The translations under genes were made by a program, and so were the position numbers. A stretch of DNA of 64,000 nucleotides from Marinimicrobium sp. C6131 (GTDB lineage: Bacteria > Pseudomonadota > Gammaproteobacteria > Pseudomonadales > Cellvibrionaceae). The DNA is taken from positions 1,860,001-1,924,000 of the forward strand of contig NZ_CP110629.1 of the NCBI RefSeq assembly GCF_026153455.1. The letters are read 5' to 3'. Below are positions 51,430-59,807 of this stretch, piece by piece. The notes beneath the pieces were generated by a model. That model did no database searches. It was not told the DNA's origin and was given only the letters and a program-made list of their open reading frames with translations. The stretch's first letter is position 1. Each line of letters starts with the position of its first letter.

Positions 51430-52407
51430 TTACCTATCAAACAGCCAAGCGGCAATCTGTCGGCCCCAGCTATCTCCTTCTTTAGCGGCGAAAAATCCTG
51501 CTGTTATACCAACACCAATCATCACGACCCACCCAACCGGTGTCGATCCCAGACCCAGAGCAGTAAGTGCAGCAACGGTTCCTTTGCCCGCCCAAAGCCC
51601 GGTCGCTCCTCCAAAACCGAACCCGGTAGTCTCCAGCGCCAACTCCCGCTGCCAATTCTCGTTTCGTTGGTAGCTATCATGGACGCTGTGAAGACGCACT
51701 CCCGCGTCAAGTACCAAAACACCATTACCCGCAAAGCGTACACCTCGGGCCAGCCTATCCAGGCGCTGGACCTGAGCGACATTGTCGATAGAGAGTTTGG
51801 ACCTGCGATGGTGCCTTGCCAGAGTAATCCCACGGTCAGCATTATTCAGAATGTGACCGCGGTTGGAGTTTCTGAACTCCGGGCGGGCAATACTATTCAG
51901 CTCTGCCCGATACTGCCGAGCCATAGTGGCGTATTTACGGCGGGCCATGGCCTCCAATTCCACTTTGCTTGCCATACCTGCTCGGCCAGCGTACTTATAT
52001 TCATTGAGTTTAATCAGGGCCGCCTGATAATCGATCAGCAGACGCTGAAATCGGGTCAATCGCTGTCCACTGGCGGTCGCACCGGCACCCACCAAAGTGG
52101 ACGTAGCCTCCAAGTCCAGATTGGCAAGGTGTCGATCATAGAATTCGGCAATGATATGGGTGTCATCACCGAATTCGTCGATCGCACAAGATAGCTGTTC
52201 TCTGTGTGAGCTGGGTATCTGGTGAAGCTGATTCAGAATGAATGAGTCCTGAACCCCTCCATAGCCTTCACAATACGGACTATGAGCATACAGCCCACTA
52301 CGGCATTCGGCATTTTGCTGAAGAAATCGGTCAATGGCTTCTTGATCGCCGGCGGCGAACAGATCTTTGGCGGGGACATGCTGATGCGGGAAAAAGAATT
52401 CTGACAT
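51430..52407 (-). CDS. Candidate membrane-active effector (glycine-rich C-terminal membrane region)
   Basis: 325 residues. The start MSEFFFPHQHVPAKDLFAAGD and the long helical middle (RFQRLLIDYQAALIKLNEYKYAGR, then RPEFRNSNRGHILNNADRGITLAR) resemble proteins linked with type VI secretion or PAAR-type delivery. The C-terminus (about 261-322) is a glycine-zipper-rich hydrophobic region (GFGFGGATGLWAG, ALGLGSTPVGWVVMIGVGITAGFFAA), as in pore-forming toxins. No signal peptide. A small membrane protein gene follows. No VgrG, Hcp or PAAR gene lies in the window. Toxin status is inference; the sequence shows only the architecture. Confidence 0.55.
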   Translation of the reverse strand: MSEFFFPHQHVPAKDLFAAGDQEAIDRFLQQNAECRSGLYAHSPYCEGYGGVQDSFILNQLHQIPSSHREQLSCAIDEFGDDTHIIAEFYDRHLANLDLEATSTLVGAGATASGQRLTRFQRLLIDYQAALIKLNEYKYAGRAGMASKVELEAMARRKYATMARQYRAELNSIARPEFRNSNRGHILNNADRGITLARHHRRSKLSIDNVAQVQRLDRLARGVRFAGNGVLVLDAGVRLHSVHDSYQRNENWQRELALETTGFGFGGATGLWAGKGTVAALTALGLGSTPVGWVVMIGVGITAGFFAAKEGDSWGRQIAAWLFDR

Positions 52408-52620
52408 GGCAACGATTCCTTGTAGGTTTACCGGGTCTCCTCGTCTACACTGACGAAAATTCAGGTTCGAAATTTACTTAATTCAAACGAAAAAGTAAAC
52501 ATAGTGGCTGTGACTGCGGCTGGCATGTGAGCCCTGTCACAAAAACTCACACATCAAATACCTTATGAGGATAGCCACTTTGAACTGAAGATCGTTCGAA
52601 TCAATCTCTTAAGGCGCCGA

Positions 52621-53037
52621 TCAGCAGTGATCATATTTGAATTTCATATAAGTAATACCCGGACTCAGCACCAACCGCCAGGCCAGTTCCACGTCATCGT
52701 CGAATAGAGGATCATAGCGTTTGACCGTGTCCATCAGGCACTCCAGCCAGAGATCATACAGAAACGGGGGGACATCCAGGCCTTTGCGGCTGTGATTGGC
52801 GGCTATACGCTCAAGCACGTTATCGACCGATCCACTCGCATAAAAGGTCAGCAAGCTGTAGAAGAACTTTTTCAACATGGTGCGCTGCTGAACCATATCC
52901 GTATGGCGGAATTTGTGACGCACCAGAGGAGAGGCGGCAAGGAAACGATGATAAAAGCTCTCAAAAAACGGCTGCCCGTCCCGTACTCCAACGGCTACGC
53001 GTTCATAGCTTTCGTCAAACAACCGTTCGTAGCTCAT
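52621..53037 (-). CDS. Single-domain globin-like protein
   Basis: 138-residue cytoplasmic protein with the all-helical globin pattern. FFESFYHRFLAASPLVRHKF matches the A-B-C helices, and ANHSRKGLDVPPFLYDLW contains the probable proximal His82 on helix F. The ending DPLFDDDVELAWRLVLSPGITYMK matches helix H. Family members bind heme and sense or detoxify oxygen or nitric oxide. It is divergent from the TIGR02647 gene; an FNR-like box lies in the shared upstream region, which fits an oxygen or NO role. Confidence 0.75.
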   Translation of the reverse strand: MSYERLFDESYERVAVGVRDGQPFFESFYHRFLAASPLVRHKFRHTDMVQQRTMLKKFFYSLLTFYASGSVDNVLERIAANHSRKGLDVPPFLYDLWLECLMDTVKRYDPLFDDDVELAWRLVLSPGITYMKFKYDHC

Positions 53038-53171
53038 CGTAGACTCCGAAGGTATGCCACAGCCGGGCTGACGCCTGAAGCTGCATTTTCCTATGCAAGG
53101 GCTGATTCCTGTTGTTTAAACCTCAAGTGTCGTCCATATTTACCTAATAACCAACGTTAAACGACGTTTAT

Positions 53172-53185
53172 TTGAGCTGTATCAA
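53172..53185. promoter_or_regulatory. FNR/ANR-like box between globin and TIGR02647 genes
   Basis: TTGAGCTGTATCAA matches TTGAT-N4-ATCAA in nine of ten defined positions. It lies 20 bases before the TIGR02647 ATG and about 135 bases upstream of the divergent globin start. Its closeness to the TIGR02647 ATG means it would repress that gene or serve the globin promoter. Confidence 0.5.
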
Positions 53186-53205
53186 CACTGCGCGAGGAAA
53201 GTGCC

Positions 53206-53445
53206 ATGAACTTTTTTGAAGACCACCTCAACGAACTCAACCTGCTGGCTCTGTTCGACTCAGCATCCTCTCAGGAGGGCCTCAAAGTCCACCAGCACTC
53301 CGCCGACCCCGCGATGGTGGCCGCAGCGGAGCAACTCCACCTGAAGGGCCTGATTACCCAGAAGGACGGTGGGTATCTCACGCCGCTAGGCAGTGACGTC
53401 GTGGAGCATGTACAGAAAATCCAGGCCGTGCTTCGTAGTAGCTGA
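53206..53445 (+). CDS. TIGR02647 family protein
   Basis: 79-residue cytoplasmic protein. NELNLLALFDSASSQEGLKVH and the AAEQLHLKGLITQKDGGYLTPLG winged-helix-like end are the features of TIGR02647, a small conserved proteobacterial family of unknown function, possibly DNA-binding. GAGGAAAG precedes the ATG. Monocistronic. Confidence 0.8.
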   Translation: MNFFEDHLNELNLLALFDSASSQEGLKVHQHSADPAMVAAAEQLHLKGLITQKDGGYLTPLGSDVVEHVQKIQAVLRSS

Positions 53446-53561
53446 ACACCGACGCCGGGCAATTTTTCAACCCCTGTCTATAATCAGAGGTGCCGTTCGA
53501 CCAGTTTCCGGGGCTGACTGACCGGGCCCTACTCGTATCTGGACACCATGAGGGCACACTG

Positions 53562-54746
53562 ATGACCGACACCATCCTTTTGGGTACCCGTAAAGGTACC
53601 GTCATGATCGACCGACAGGGGGCGGGCTGGCGACCCCGTCCTATCCTTCACGCCGGCGTTCCGGTCTGCTATGCCGCCCGGGACCCTCGCGATGGCACCC
53701 TCTGGGCCTCCCTGGATCACGGCCACTGGGGGCCCAAGCTGTCTCGCTCGCGGGATGGCGGTAAGACCTGGGACGATATCTCGTCGCTGAAGTACCCGGA
53801 GGGTGCGCGTCATATCGCCCAGGTACTGCCCACCCCAGATTTCGATCCCGAGGCGCCCGCCGGCACACCGGAATACGCCAATGCGACGGTGTACAAGATC
53901 TGGCATCTGGCCTTTGGCGGGCCGGACCAGCCCGGTCGACTCTACGCCGGCACCATCCCCGGGGGGCTGTTTGTCAGTGATGACGGCGGGGATACCTGGG
54001 AGCTAAACCGGCCGCTGTGGAACCATGAGAGTCGCGGCGGCGATCTGTTTGCCGGGGATGCCACCAGTGAAAACCAATGGGGTGGCACACCCGCGAGTAT
54101 TGATTACGGGGTGTTTGAGCCGGGCATTCATTCCATCATTGTCGATCCGCGCGACCCGAATCACTTGCATGTGGCGGTCTCCTCCGCCGGGGTGCTCGAA
54201 TCGACGGATGGCGGCAAAACCTGGGCCGGGCGCAACCGTGGCATGCTGATGGACTATCTGCCGAACCCAGAAGCCGACTGGGGGCACGACCCGCACTTTG
54301 TAACCCAATGCCCCGGCCAGCCGAACCACCTCTGGCAGCAGAACCACTGTGGCGTGTTCTACAGTGACGACGGCGCTCAGCGCTGGAAGAAGGTCAGCGA
54401 CCCGGACACGGGCGTAAACTTTGGCTTCCCGGTGGCCGTGGATGAACAGGATGGCCGCACCGCCTGGGTGGTACCGGGCCGGAGCGACGCCCAGCGTATG
54501 ACCATCGACGGCGGACTGTTTGTCGCCCGTACCGAGGATGGCGGCCAGTCCTGGCAGGCACTGCGCAACGGCCTGCCCCAGGAGAATGCCCACGACATCG
54601 TGCTGCGCCACGCCCTGGACGTCTCAGGTGATTGCCTGTGCTTTGGCAGCACCACCGGCAATGCCTACCTGTCGGAAGACCGAGGCGAAACTTGGCAGTG
54701 CCTGGGCAACAACTTTCCGCCCATCTACTCCGTGCGGCTTGGTTGA
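53562..54746 (+). CDS. BNR-repeat beta-propeller protein (sialidase/photosynthesis-stability-factor-like fold)
   Basis: 394-residue protein with repeated Asp-box blades: SRDGGKTWDD, SDDGGDTWEL, STDGGKTWAG, SDDGAQRWKK, TEDGGQSWQA and SEDRGETWQC. The start (ATG 53562, MTDTILLGTRKGT) has no signal peptide, so it is cytoplasmic, unlike true sialidases. The stop is 5 bases before a MoaD/ThiS-type gene. I recall this pairing as recurring in bacteria, so the propeller may be the partner or target of that ubiquitin-like protein. The enzymatic activity often annotated (exo-sialidase) is unsupported here. Confidence 0.8.
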   Translation: MTDTILLGTRKGTVMIDRQGAGWRPRPILHAGVPVCYAARDPRDGTLWASLDHGHWGPKLSRSRDGGKTWDDISSLKYPEGARHIAQVLPTPDFDPEAPAGTPEYANATVYKIWHLAFGGPDQPGRLYAGTIPGGLFVSDDGGDTWELNRPLWNHESRGGDLFAGDATSENQWGGTPASIDYGVFEPGIHSIIVDPRDPNHLHVAVSSAGVLESTDGGKTWAGRNRGMLMDYLPNPEADWGHDPHFVTQCPGQPNHLWQQNHCGVFYSDDGAQRWKKVSDPDTGVNFGFPVAVDEQDGRTAWVVPGRSDAQRMTIDGGLFVARTEDGGQSWQALRNGLPQENAHDIVLRHALDVSGDCLCFGSTTGNAYLSEDRGETWQCLGNNFPPIYSVRLG

Positions 54747-54751
54747 CCTCT

Positions 54752-55030
54752 ATGCCTACGGTAAAGATGACCTCACACCTGTACCGGTTCTTTCCTCAAT
54801 TACAGGACCGAACGCTGACCGCACCGCCCGGCTCGGTCTCCGAAGTGCTGCATGCCATTAATGAGCAGGCGCCCGGTTTCACCGACTATGTACTCGACGA
54901 ACGGGGTGTGGTGCGGCGACACGTGAAGCTGTGCATTAACGATACCATTGTGATTGATCGAAAAACCCTCGCGGATCAGGTTGAAGACGGTGATACTCTG
55001 TTTATCTTTCAAGCGCTGAGTGGCGGTTAA
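54752..55030 (+). CDS. MoaD/ThiS-family ubiquitin-like protein
   Basis: 92-residue beta-grasp protein ending in the Gly-Gly needed for adenylation and thiocarboxylation (FIFQALSGG). The start at 54752 is 5 bases after the BNR gene stop. LTAPPGSVSEVLHAINEQAPGFTDYVLDERGVVRRHVKLCINDTIV and EDGDTLFIF match the family. It is not near molybdopterin or thiamine genes, so it probably serves sulfur transfer or protein tagging linked to its propeller neighbour. Confidence 0.85.
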   Translation: MPTVKMTSHLYRFFPQLQDRTLTAPPGSVSEVLHAINEQAPGFTDYVLDERGVVRRHVKLCINDTIVIDRKTLADQVEDGDTLFIFQALSGG

Positions 55031-55280
55031 AGATACGGCTCAATAAAACCATTGCCACCAATAGGCTTTTCTCAAAGAAACGAAACATCAAACCATGAAA
55101 GCATCAAGAGAGTTTTGGGACAAGAGCGCCCTGCCTGTCTGGCAGATTATTGCTCCTAGAGAACTCTGCTCTGGTAAATCGCATCCACCCGATTTGCGAT
55201 GAGCTTCATAGTAAGCCGTGTCATGGGCCGCTAATATCGTTCAGCGTTGCGAGAGCTGAACCGATGAGGACCAGGCACGG

Positions 55281-56459
55281 ATGGGGATGAAAGCCGTTCT
55301 GTTCAATGTTCATGATATTGCGTTGATTGTGACGGTCATCGCCTGTGCGCTGCTGGGCTCCCGACACATTGGCGGCTGGCGTCGACCGAAGCGCTCCGGT
55401 TATCTTTTTGGGTTGTTTCTCGCGACCAATGCGCTGGTCGCCGTGAATACACTGATTGTCTGGGCCGAGCCCATTCGCCACCCGGTCTTTGCGCTGCTCC
55501 CCTACTTGTATCTCGCTCTCGGTGCCGTGGGCTTTCTGCTGGGGCCCCTGCTCTATTGGCAGTTGAGATCACATATGAACCCGGGGTTCCGCTTGAGCCG
55601 TTGGCAGTGGTGGCATCTGGCCCCGGCAGTGCTGGCGCTGACGTACCTTTATTTTGAGTGCTTTCGCTTTCCCCACTCGGTACAACGGGACCTGTTACTG
55701 AACCTGCAGCTGTATCAGCAGCCGAACGCCTATTACGGCGACTTTATTACCCTGAAGAAATTATTGCCGCTTGCCTATGGCCTGTGCTGTCTGGCCATCG
55801 TTGTGCGTTCCAGGCTCGAGGATTCAGTGACGACCGTCGACAAAGACGTCTTTCGTGAACAGAGTTGTATCGTAAGCGGCTTCACCATGGTGTGGTTGTG
55901 GAGCGCCCTCACCCACTTTGTGGGCAGCGCGCATTCCGGTCCGGTCAGCGATGCCATGGGCGTGGTCGGCAATTACGCCACCCTGGCGTTGATCGCCTTT
56001 TTGCTCTACCGGGAATTGCTCACACCACTCCCTACCCTCACAGCAAAACAGAGCACGCCCCCGGCCAGTGCCGCCCCCATCGACGATGCCGACGTGGCGC
56101 GTATTACAGCGGCCATGACCCGAGATAGAGCCTACCTGAATCCTCAACTTACCCTGGAGCGTTTTGCGGCGAAGGTCGGCTGTTCGCCGCGAGACGTCTC
56201 AACCATCATAAACCGCCGCTTCCAGCAGAACTTTCACGATTTTGTCAGTCGCTATCGCCTCGAGGACGTAAAACGTCAGCTACGCGACCCGGCAACCAGG
56301 AATCAGACCATTACCGATATCGCCCGAGCGGCCGGATTCAACAGCAAGGCCACCTTCCACCGGTTCTTCAAGAAAACCGAAGGTATCACGCCATGCGCCT
56401 ACCGGCAGAAACACCACCCGGACTATGACGGCCTGCCGGCCAGCTCTCGTACCGCCTGA
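55281..56459 (+). CDS. AraC-family regulator with membrane N-terminal domain
   Basis: 392-residue protein. The first 240 residues have about seven hydrophobic helices (from MGMKAVLFNVHDIALIVTVIACALL to ATLALIAFLLYRELLT), a membrane sensor half. The C-terminal 100 residues are the double helix-turn-helix of AraC proteins (LTLERFAAKVGCSPRDVSTIINRRFQQNFHDFVSRYRL, then ITDIARAAGFNSKATFHRFFKKTEGITP). Such membrane AraC regulators often control carbohydrate genes in polysaccharide degraders. The GH16 gene follows after 145 bases on the same strand, so regulation of that gene is plausible. A second start at 55287 is possible. Confidence 0.92.
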   Translation: MGMKAVLFNVHDIALIVTVIACALLGSRHIGGWRRPKRSGYLFGLFLATNALVAVNTLIVWAEPIRHPVFALLPYLYLALGAVGFLLGPLLYWQLRSHMNPGFRLSRWQWWHLAPAVLALTYLYFECFRFPHSVQRDLLLNLQLYQQPNAYYGDFITLKKLLPLAYGLCCLAIVVRSRLEDSVTTVDKDVFREQSCIVSGFTMVWLWSALTHFVGSAHSGPVSDAMGVVGNYATLALIAFLLYRELLTPLPTLTAKQSTPPASAAPIDDADVARITAAMTRDRAYLNPQLTLERFAAKVGCSPRDVSTIINRRFQQNFHDFVSRYRLEDVKRQLRDPATRNQTITDIARAAGFNSKATFHRFFKKTEGITPCAYRQKHHPDYDGLPASSRTA

Positions 56460-56604
56460 TCCCACCCTGTCTCAATTTCTGCAAAACGCCTATTGAGACT
56501 GTTCCTCACGCGCTCCCCACCGGAAAATTGCCCGGTCGGCCGCCACTCTCCCCGGGGAGCCAGGCGCCTGCAATCTTCATTCTTATAACTTCAAGGAGTT
56601 CGTT

Positions 56605-57771
56605 ATGTTTTCCTCTCTACGGCGACTCGCCCGAACGGTGCCCGTCTGCGGGCTATTACTCATGGCGCCTTTGTTGGCAGATGCCAAACCCTACAAAAGC
56701 GCTGAAGTGTTTACTCTGGACTCGGAGCTCTACGGCAAATACGTGATTCGCATGCGGGCCGGCAAAGGCAGCGGCCTGGTTTCGGCGTTTTTCCTCTGGA
56801 AGGAAGGCTCGGAACTGGAGGATGTATTCTGGGAAGAGGTAGACATTGAGGTGCTCGGTAAAGACGGCGCCAACGCCTGGCAGAGCAACATCATCACCGG
56901 CCTAGGCACCAAAATCACCTCTGAGGAGGTGCACCCCGCATCGGCACTGGGGGATAGCTACCATACGTTCACTCTGGAGTGGACCCCGGATCGGGTTCGC
57001 TGGCTGATTGATGGGCAGCTGGTACGCGAAGTGAATGGCAATCAGGCCAGCGCCCTGACCAGCCCCGCCCAGGCGCGCATGAACTTCTGGCCGGCGAATA
57101 TCGCCGAGTGGGTAGGCCCCTTCGATGACAGCATTCTACCGGTGCACATGTACGTGAACTGGATGGAGTATCACCGCTGGGATGGACAGAATTTTCAGCT
57201 TAGCTGGCGTGATGATTTTGATTCACTGAATCCCTCCCGCTGGGGCACCGCTGACTGGACGTTTGCGGAAAACAGCGCCGATTTCACCCCGAGCAACGTC
57301 ACCACTCGCGATGGCTATCTGGTACTGAGCATGACGCACGAAGGGCAGGAAGGCTATAACGGTACGCCGCCACAAGACACCGACGGAGGCACGCCCGAGC
57401 CAGATCCCGAGCCGGAACCCGATCCCGAGCCCGAGCCCGAACCGGAACCGGAACCAGAGCCCACACCCGGTACTATTGGCTGCAGTGTAACGGGGCTCAA
57501 TCAGTGGGGGTCGGGTTATCAGATGGATGTAACGGTAACCAATGACACCAATAGCGCCATCAACGGCTGGGTCGCCACACTCGGTTTTGATCAGGACCCA
57601 CAGGTGACCAATAGCTGGAGCGCCAATGTACAGGCCAGCGCGTCCGACATTGTGGCCAGCAGCCTGAGCTGGAACGCCAACCTGGCTCCAGGGAGCACCG
57701 CCACCTTTGGGGTTCTCGGCAATGCCAATGGATCAATCAGCACGCCGGACTGTACCGCCACGGCCAACTGA
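56605..57771 (+). CDS. GH16 beta-glucanase with C-terminal CBM2
   Basis: Secreted endo-glucanase of 388 residues. A signal peptide (about 1-27) is followed by a GH16 domain with catalytic EVDIE (Glu78 nucleophile, Asp80, Glu82 acid/base) in WEEVDIEVLG. TLEWTPDRVRWLIDGQLV and MNFWPANIAEWVGPFD are further family motifs. This is the licheninase (beta-1,3-1,4-glucan) branch rather than agarase. A Pro/Glu/Asp linker (about 264-287) leads to a CBM2 domain (about 290-385) with GLNQWGSGYQMDVTVTN, INGWVATLGF and NSWSA, a cellulose/xylan binder. A TCAAGGAG ribosome binding site is present. Plant cell wall glucans are the likely substrate. Confidence 0.94.
   Translation: MFSSLRRLARTVPVCGLLLMAPLLADAKPYKSAEVFTLDSELYGKYVIRMRAGKGSGLVSAFFLWKEGSELEDVFWEEVDIEVLGKDGANAWQSNIITGLGTKITSEEVHPASALGDSYHTFTLEWTPDRVRWLIDGQLVREVNGNQASALTSPAQARMNFWPANIAEWVGPFDDSILPVHMYVNWMEYHRWDGQNFQLSWRDDFDSLNPSRWGTADWTFAENSADFTPSNVTTRDGYLVLSMTHEGQEGYNGTPPQDTDGGTPEPDPEPEPDPEPEPEPEPEPEPTPGTIGCSVTGLNQWGSGYQMDVTVTNDTNSAINGWVATLGFDQDPQVTNSWSANVQASASDIVASSLSWNANLAPGSTATFGVLGNANGSISTPDCTATAN
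57394..57462 (+). repeat. Pro-Glu/Pro-Asp linker repeat in the GH16 gene
   Basis: In-frame repeat of CCCGAG/CCAGAT-like hexamers encoding (Pro-Glu/Asp)n between the catalytic and CBM2 domains. Its tandem nature makes it prone to length change. Confidence 0.85.
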
Positions 57772-57792
57772 TACGCCAGAGGCGGTAGATAC

Positions 57793-57824
57793 TGAAATAG
57801 GGCTTATCGCTAAGCCCTATTTCA
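57793..57824. terminator. Bidirectional terminator between GH16 and esterase genes
   Basis: A perfect 14-bp stem (TGAAATAGGGCTTA and complement) with loop TCGC. It lies 21 bases past the GH16 stop and 23 bases past the convergent esterase stop. No long T-run, but it has A/T-rich bases at both feet. Confidence 0.8.
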
Positions 57825-57847
57825 TCGCAGTGACCTTGAGTTTCCCC

Positions 57848-58795
57848 TCAGTTTTTTGCCGATTTCAGAAAGCCATTCACTTCCAGCCAGTACATGAACG
57901 AACCAAACCACTTGTTGCTGGTCCGGTCCGGATTGCCCAGCCCAAAGCCGTGGCCGCCATTCTGGTACAGGTGGAACTCGACCGGAATGCCCGCTTCGTA
58001 CCAGGATTCGATCAGGCCAAACTTGCCATTGAACAGAAAGTCATCGGCGGCGATGGCGGCAAACATTGGCGGAGCATCCTTGGGCACATCAACGGCGTTC
58101 ATTCCGCCGTAAATAGGACCAATAAACGCCAGCTCGACTTTGTCCGATTCCAGGGTGGTGGCCATGGTCAGGCCGGCACCGGCGGAGAAGCCGATCATGC
58201 CGATTCGTTCCGGATCAACGCCCCATTCATCTGCGCGCTTGAGGATCATCGAATAAGCCGCTTCAACATCTGCTATCTGGTTTGACAGGTCCCAGCGCGG
58301 GCGCTCCGGTGCTTCGTTCTGTTCACCACCCTCAGAGGATTCATCGGCTTCTTCGAAGCGGCGGTTCATCTGGTTTTCAAAGTCTTCCAGGGAGGGAGCC
58401 GTGGGTTGCAGCCGGTATTTGAGGACAAAGGCGTTGATGCCCTGCTCGGCCAGCGCCTCGGCCACCTCCCAGCCTTCATTGCCCATGGACAGCCACATGA
58501 AGCCACCGCCCGGCGCCACAATCACCGAGGTGCCATTGGCTTTTTCCGGATCGGCCAGTACCGGCGTCAGAGTCGCCCTGGAAATATTGCGGGCCATGGG
58601 GTCGCCCCACTGACGGAACCAGCTTTCCGGCTCGGTCTGCCCTTCAACGCCACCGGTTTCCAGAGGAATGGCGCCGGGCTCATCGGGTGCCTCGATCGGA
58701 TACATTTTGCCGTCCTGCGCGAAGGCGGCGGTGCTGAAGGCGATCAGTGCGACCGCGACGCATTGACTCAAAAATGGGATTGATTTTCTGCTCAT
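57848..58795 (-). CDS. Secreted alpha/beta hydrolase (xylan/feruloyl esterase-like)
   Basis: 315-residue serine esterase with a signal peptide (ends AFAQ). Oxyanion motif VAPGGGFMWL (about 94-103), nucleophile GFSAG with Ser204, and the C-terminal NGGHGFGLG with the catalytic His. It matches the acetylesterase/BD-FAE group, which removes acetyl or feruloyl groups from xylan. An acidic insertion (EEADESSEGGEQNEAPE, about 148-164) is unusual. It is convergent with the GH16-CBM2 gene. Substrate inferred from context. Confidence 0.85.
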   Translation of the reverse strand: MSRKSIPFLSQCVAVALIAFSTAAFAQDGKMYPIEAPDEPGAIPLETGGVEGQTEPESWFRQWGDPMARNISRATLTPVLADPEKANGTSVIVAPGGGFMWLSMGNEGWEVAEALAEQGINAFVLKYRLQPTAPSLEDFENQMNRRFEEADESSEGGEQNEAPERPRWDLSNQIADVEAAYSMILKRADEWGVDPERIGMIGFSAGAGLTMATTLESDKVELAFIGPIYGGMNAVDVPKDAPPMFAAIAADDFLFNGKFGLIESWYEAGIPVEFHLYQNGGHGFGLGNPDRTSNKWFGSFMYWLEVNGFLKSAKN

Positions 58796-59065
58796 GACGT
58801 TCCTGCCTGTGCGTTGTTATTGGCTTTCGTTGGGTATACTCGCTGATTGAACGATCGCTCCAAAACCGGGCTCCGGCATCGGAACGCCTATCAGTCATGT
58901 GGACAATAAGACAAGACACCACGCACGTAAAGCCCCGGCGTAAATGTATACTAGTCGTTTTCACCCGCCCGAGCTCAGCCCTCTCACGCTTAATGGCCCA
59001 TATTTACACCAATAAGCGAAAAATTTGAGCTAATGCCGCAAAATTCCCACAAATTCAACGGAACG

Positions 59066-59371
59066 CTATGAGGGTATTTCGAAGAACTGGTAACTGTTTC
59101 GCCCGTTTTCTTTAATGGTATACATGGCGGTATCGGAGTTTTTCATCAGCGTATCGGCATCACTGCCATTTTCAGGGAACACACTGATGCCAATACTCAG
59201 GGTGAGCTTGAAGGATTGACTGTCAACCCAGTTCGGCAGTGAAAACTTGGACAGCAATTTTTCGGCGATGTGGGCCGCGTCCTCACGACTCCCGATCTCA
59301 GTCAACAGGATCACAAACTCGTTACCTTTCAGGGAGAGGTAGTCGGAGCGCTTGCACAGCGGAGCGTTCAA
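59066..59371 (-). pseudogene. Decayed GGDEF-domain fragment
   Basis: 101 codons resembling only the second half of a diguanylate cyclase domain: SLKGNEFVILLTEIGSREDAAHIAEKLL and LTLSIGISVFPENGSDADTLMKNSDTAMYTIKENGRN. The GGDEF signature has become KGNEF, so it cannot be active. The first half, including the GTP-binding start, is missing and no continuation is seen upstream in any frame. Most likely the remnant of a deleted cyclase gene. Confidence 0.75.
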
Positions 59372-59488
59372 CGTTCGATACGTGTGTCAGCGCACCGACA
59401 CCCAAGCGGCGTTTGCCTAATGTACGTGCAAGAGCGAAATAGAAACTCAGTCATTTGGACGAAGTGCATCGCTCCCCGGAGAAACTCC

Positions 59489-59719
59489 ATGAAAGAGAAA
59501 AACCGCAACAAGGCAAATGACAAGGCCGCTATTGAGCGCCGCAAGCAAAAGCGGGCTATGCAACAGCAACACTCCACCGATAAACACATCGATCAGGTAT
59601 TTCCAGATGTTCCTAACAAGGATACCTTTGGGCCCGAAAAATTCAGTCACATCACCGGCAACGGGTTTCGCGGAGATAACCGACTATCGCCATTGGCAAC
59701 CAATAGAACCCCCATTTGA
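59489..59719 (+). CDS. Small basic protein of unknown function
   Basis: 76 codons. The N-terminal 40 residues are Lys/Arg/Gln/Asn-rich (KEKNRNKANDKAAIERRKQKRAM), the rest neutral. GGAGAAA precedes the ATG. No family recognised; it overlaps no other gene but its reality is uncertain. Confidence 0.35.
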   Translation: MKEKNRNKANDKAAIERRKQKRAMQQQHSTDKHIDQVFPDVPNKDTFGPEKFSHITGNGFRGDNRLSPLATNRTPI

Positions 59720-59807
59720 ACAGGATCAAACAAACGTAACGTCGGTTTCAGCCGTTTCAAGGGTCATGGTGGTAGATCTCTGCTACCCGAAGTCGGACGA
59801 TGCCGCG

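Noticed and set aside
53562..54746. True secreted sialidase
   Set aside because: Asp-box repeats alone do not make a sialidase; there is no signal peptide and no FRIP-like Arg motif.
55095..55202. 35-codon frame starting MKASREFWDKSA, possible methyltransferase remnant
   Set aside because: The first residues recall SAM methyltransferase N-termini, but the rest does not continue the family and the piece is too short to support a call.
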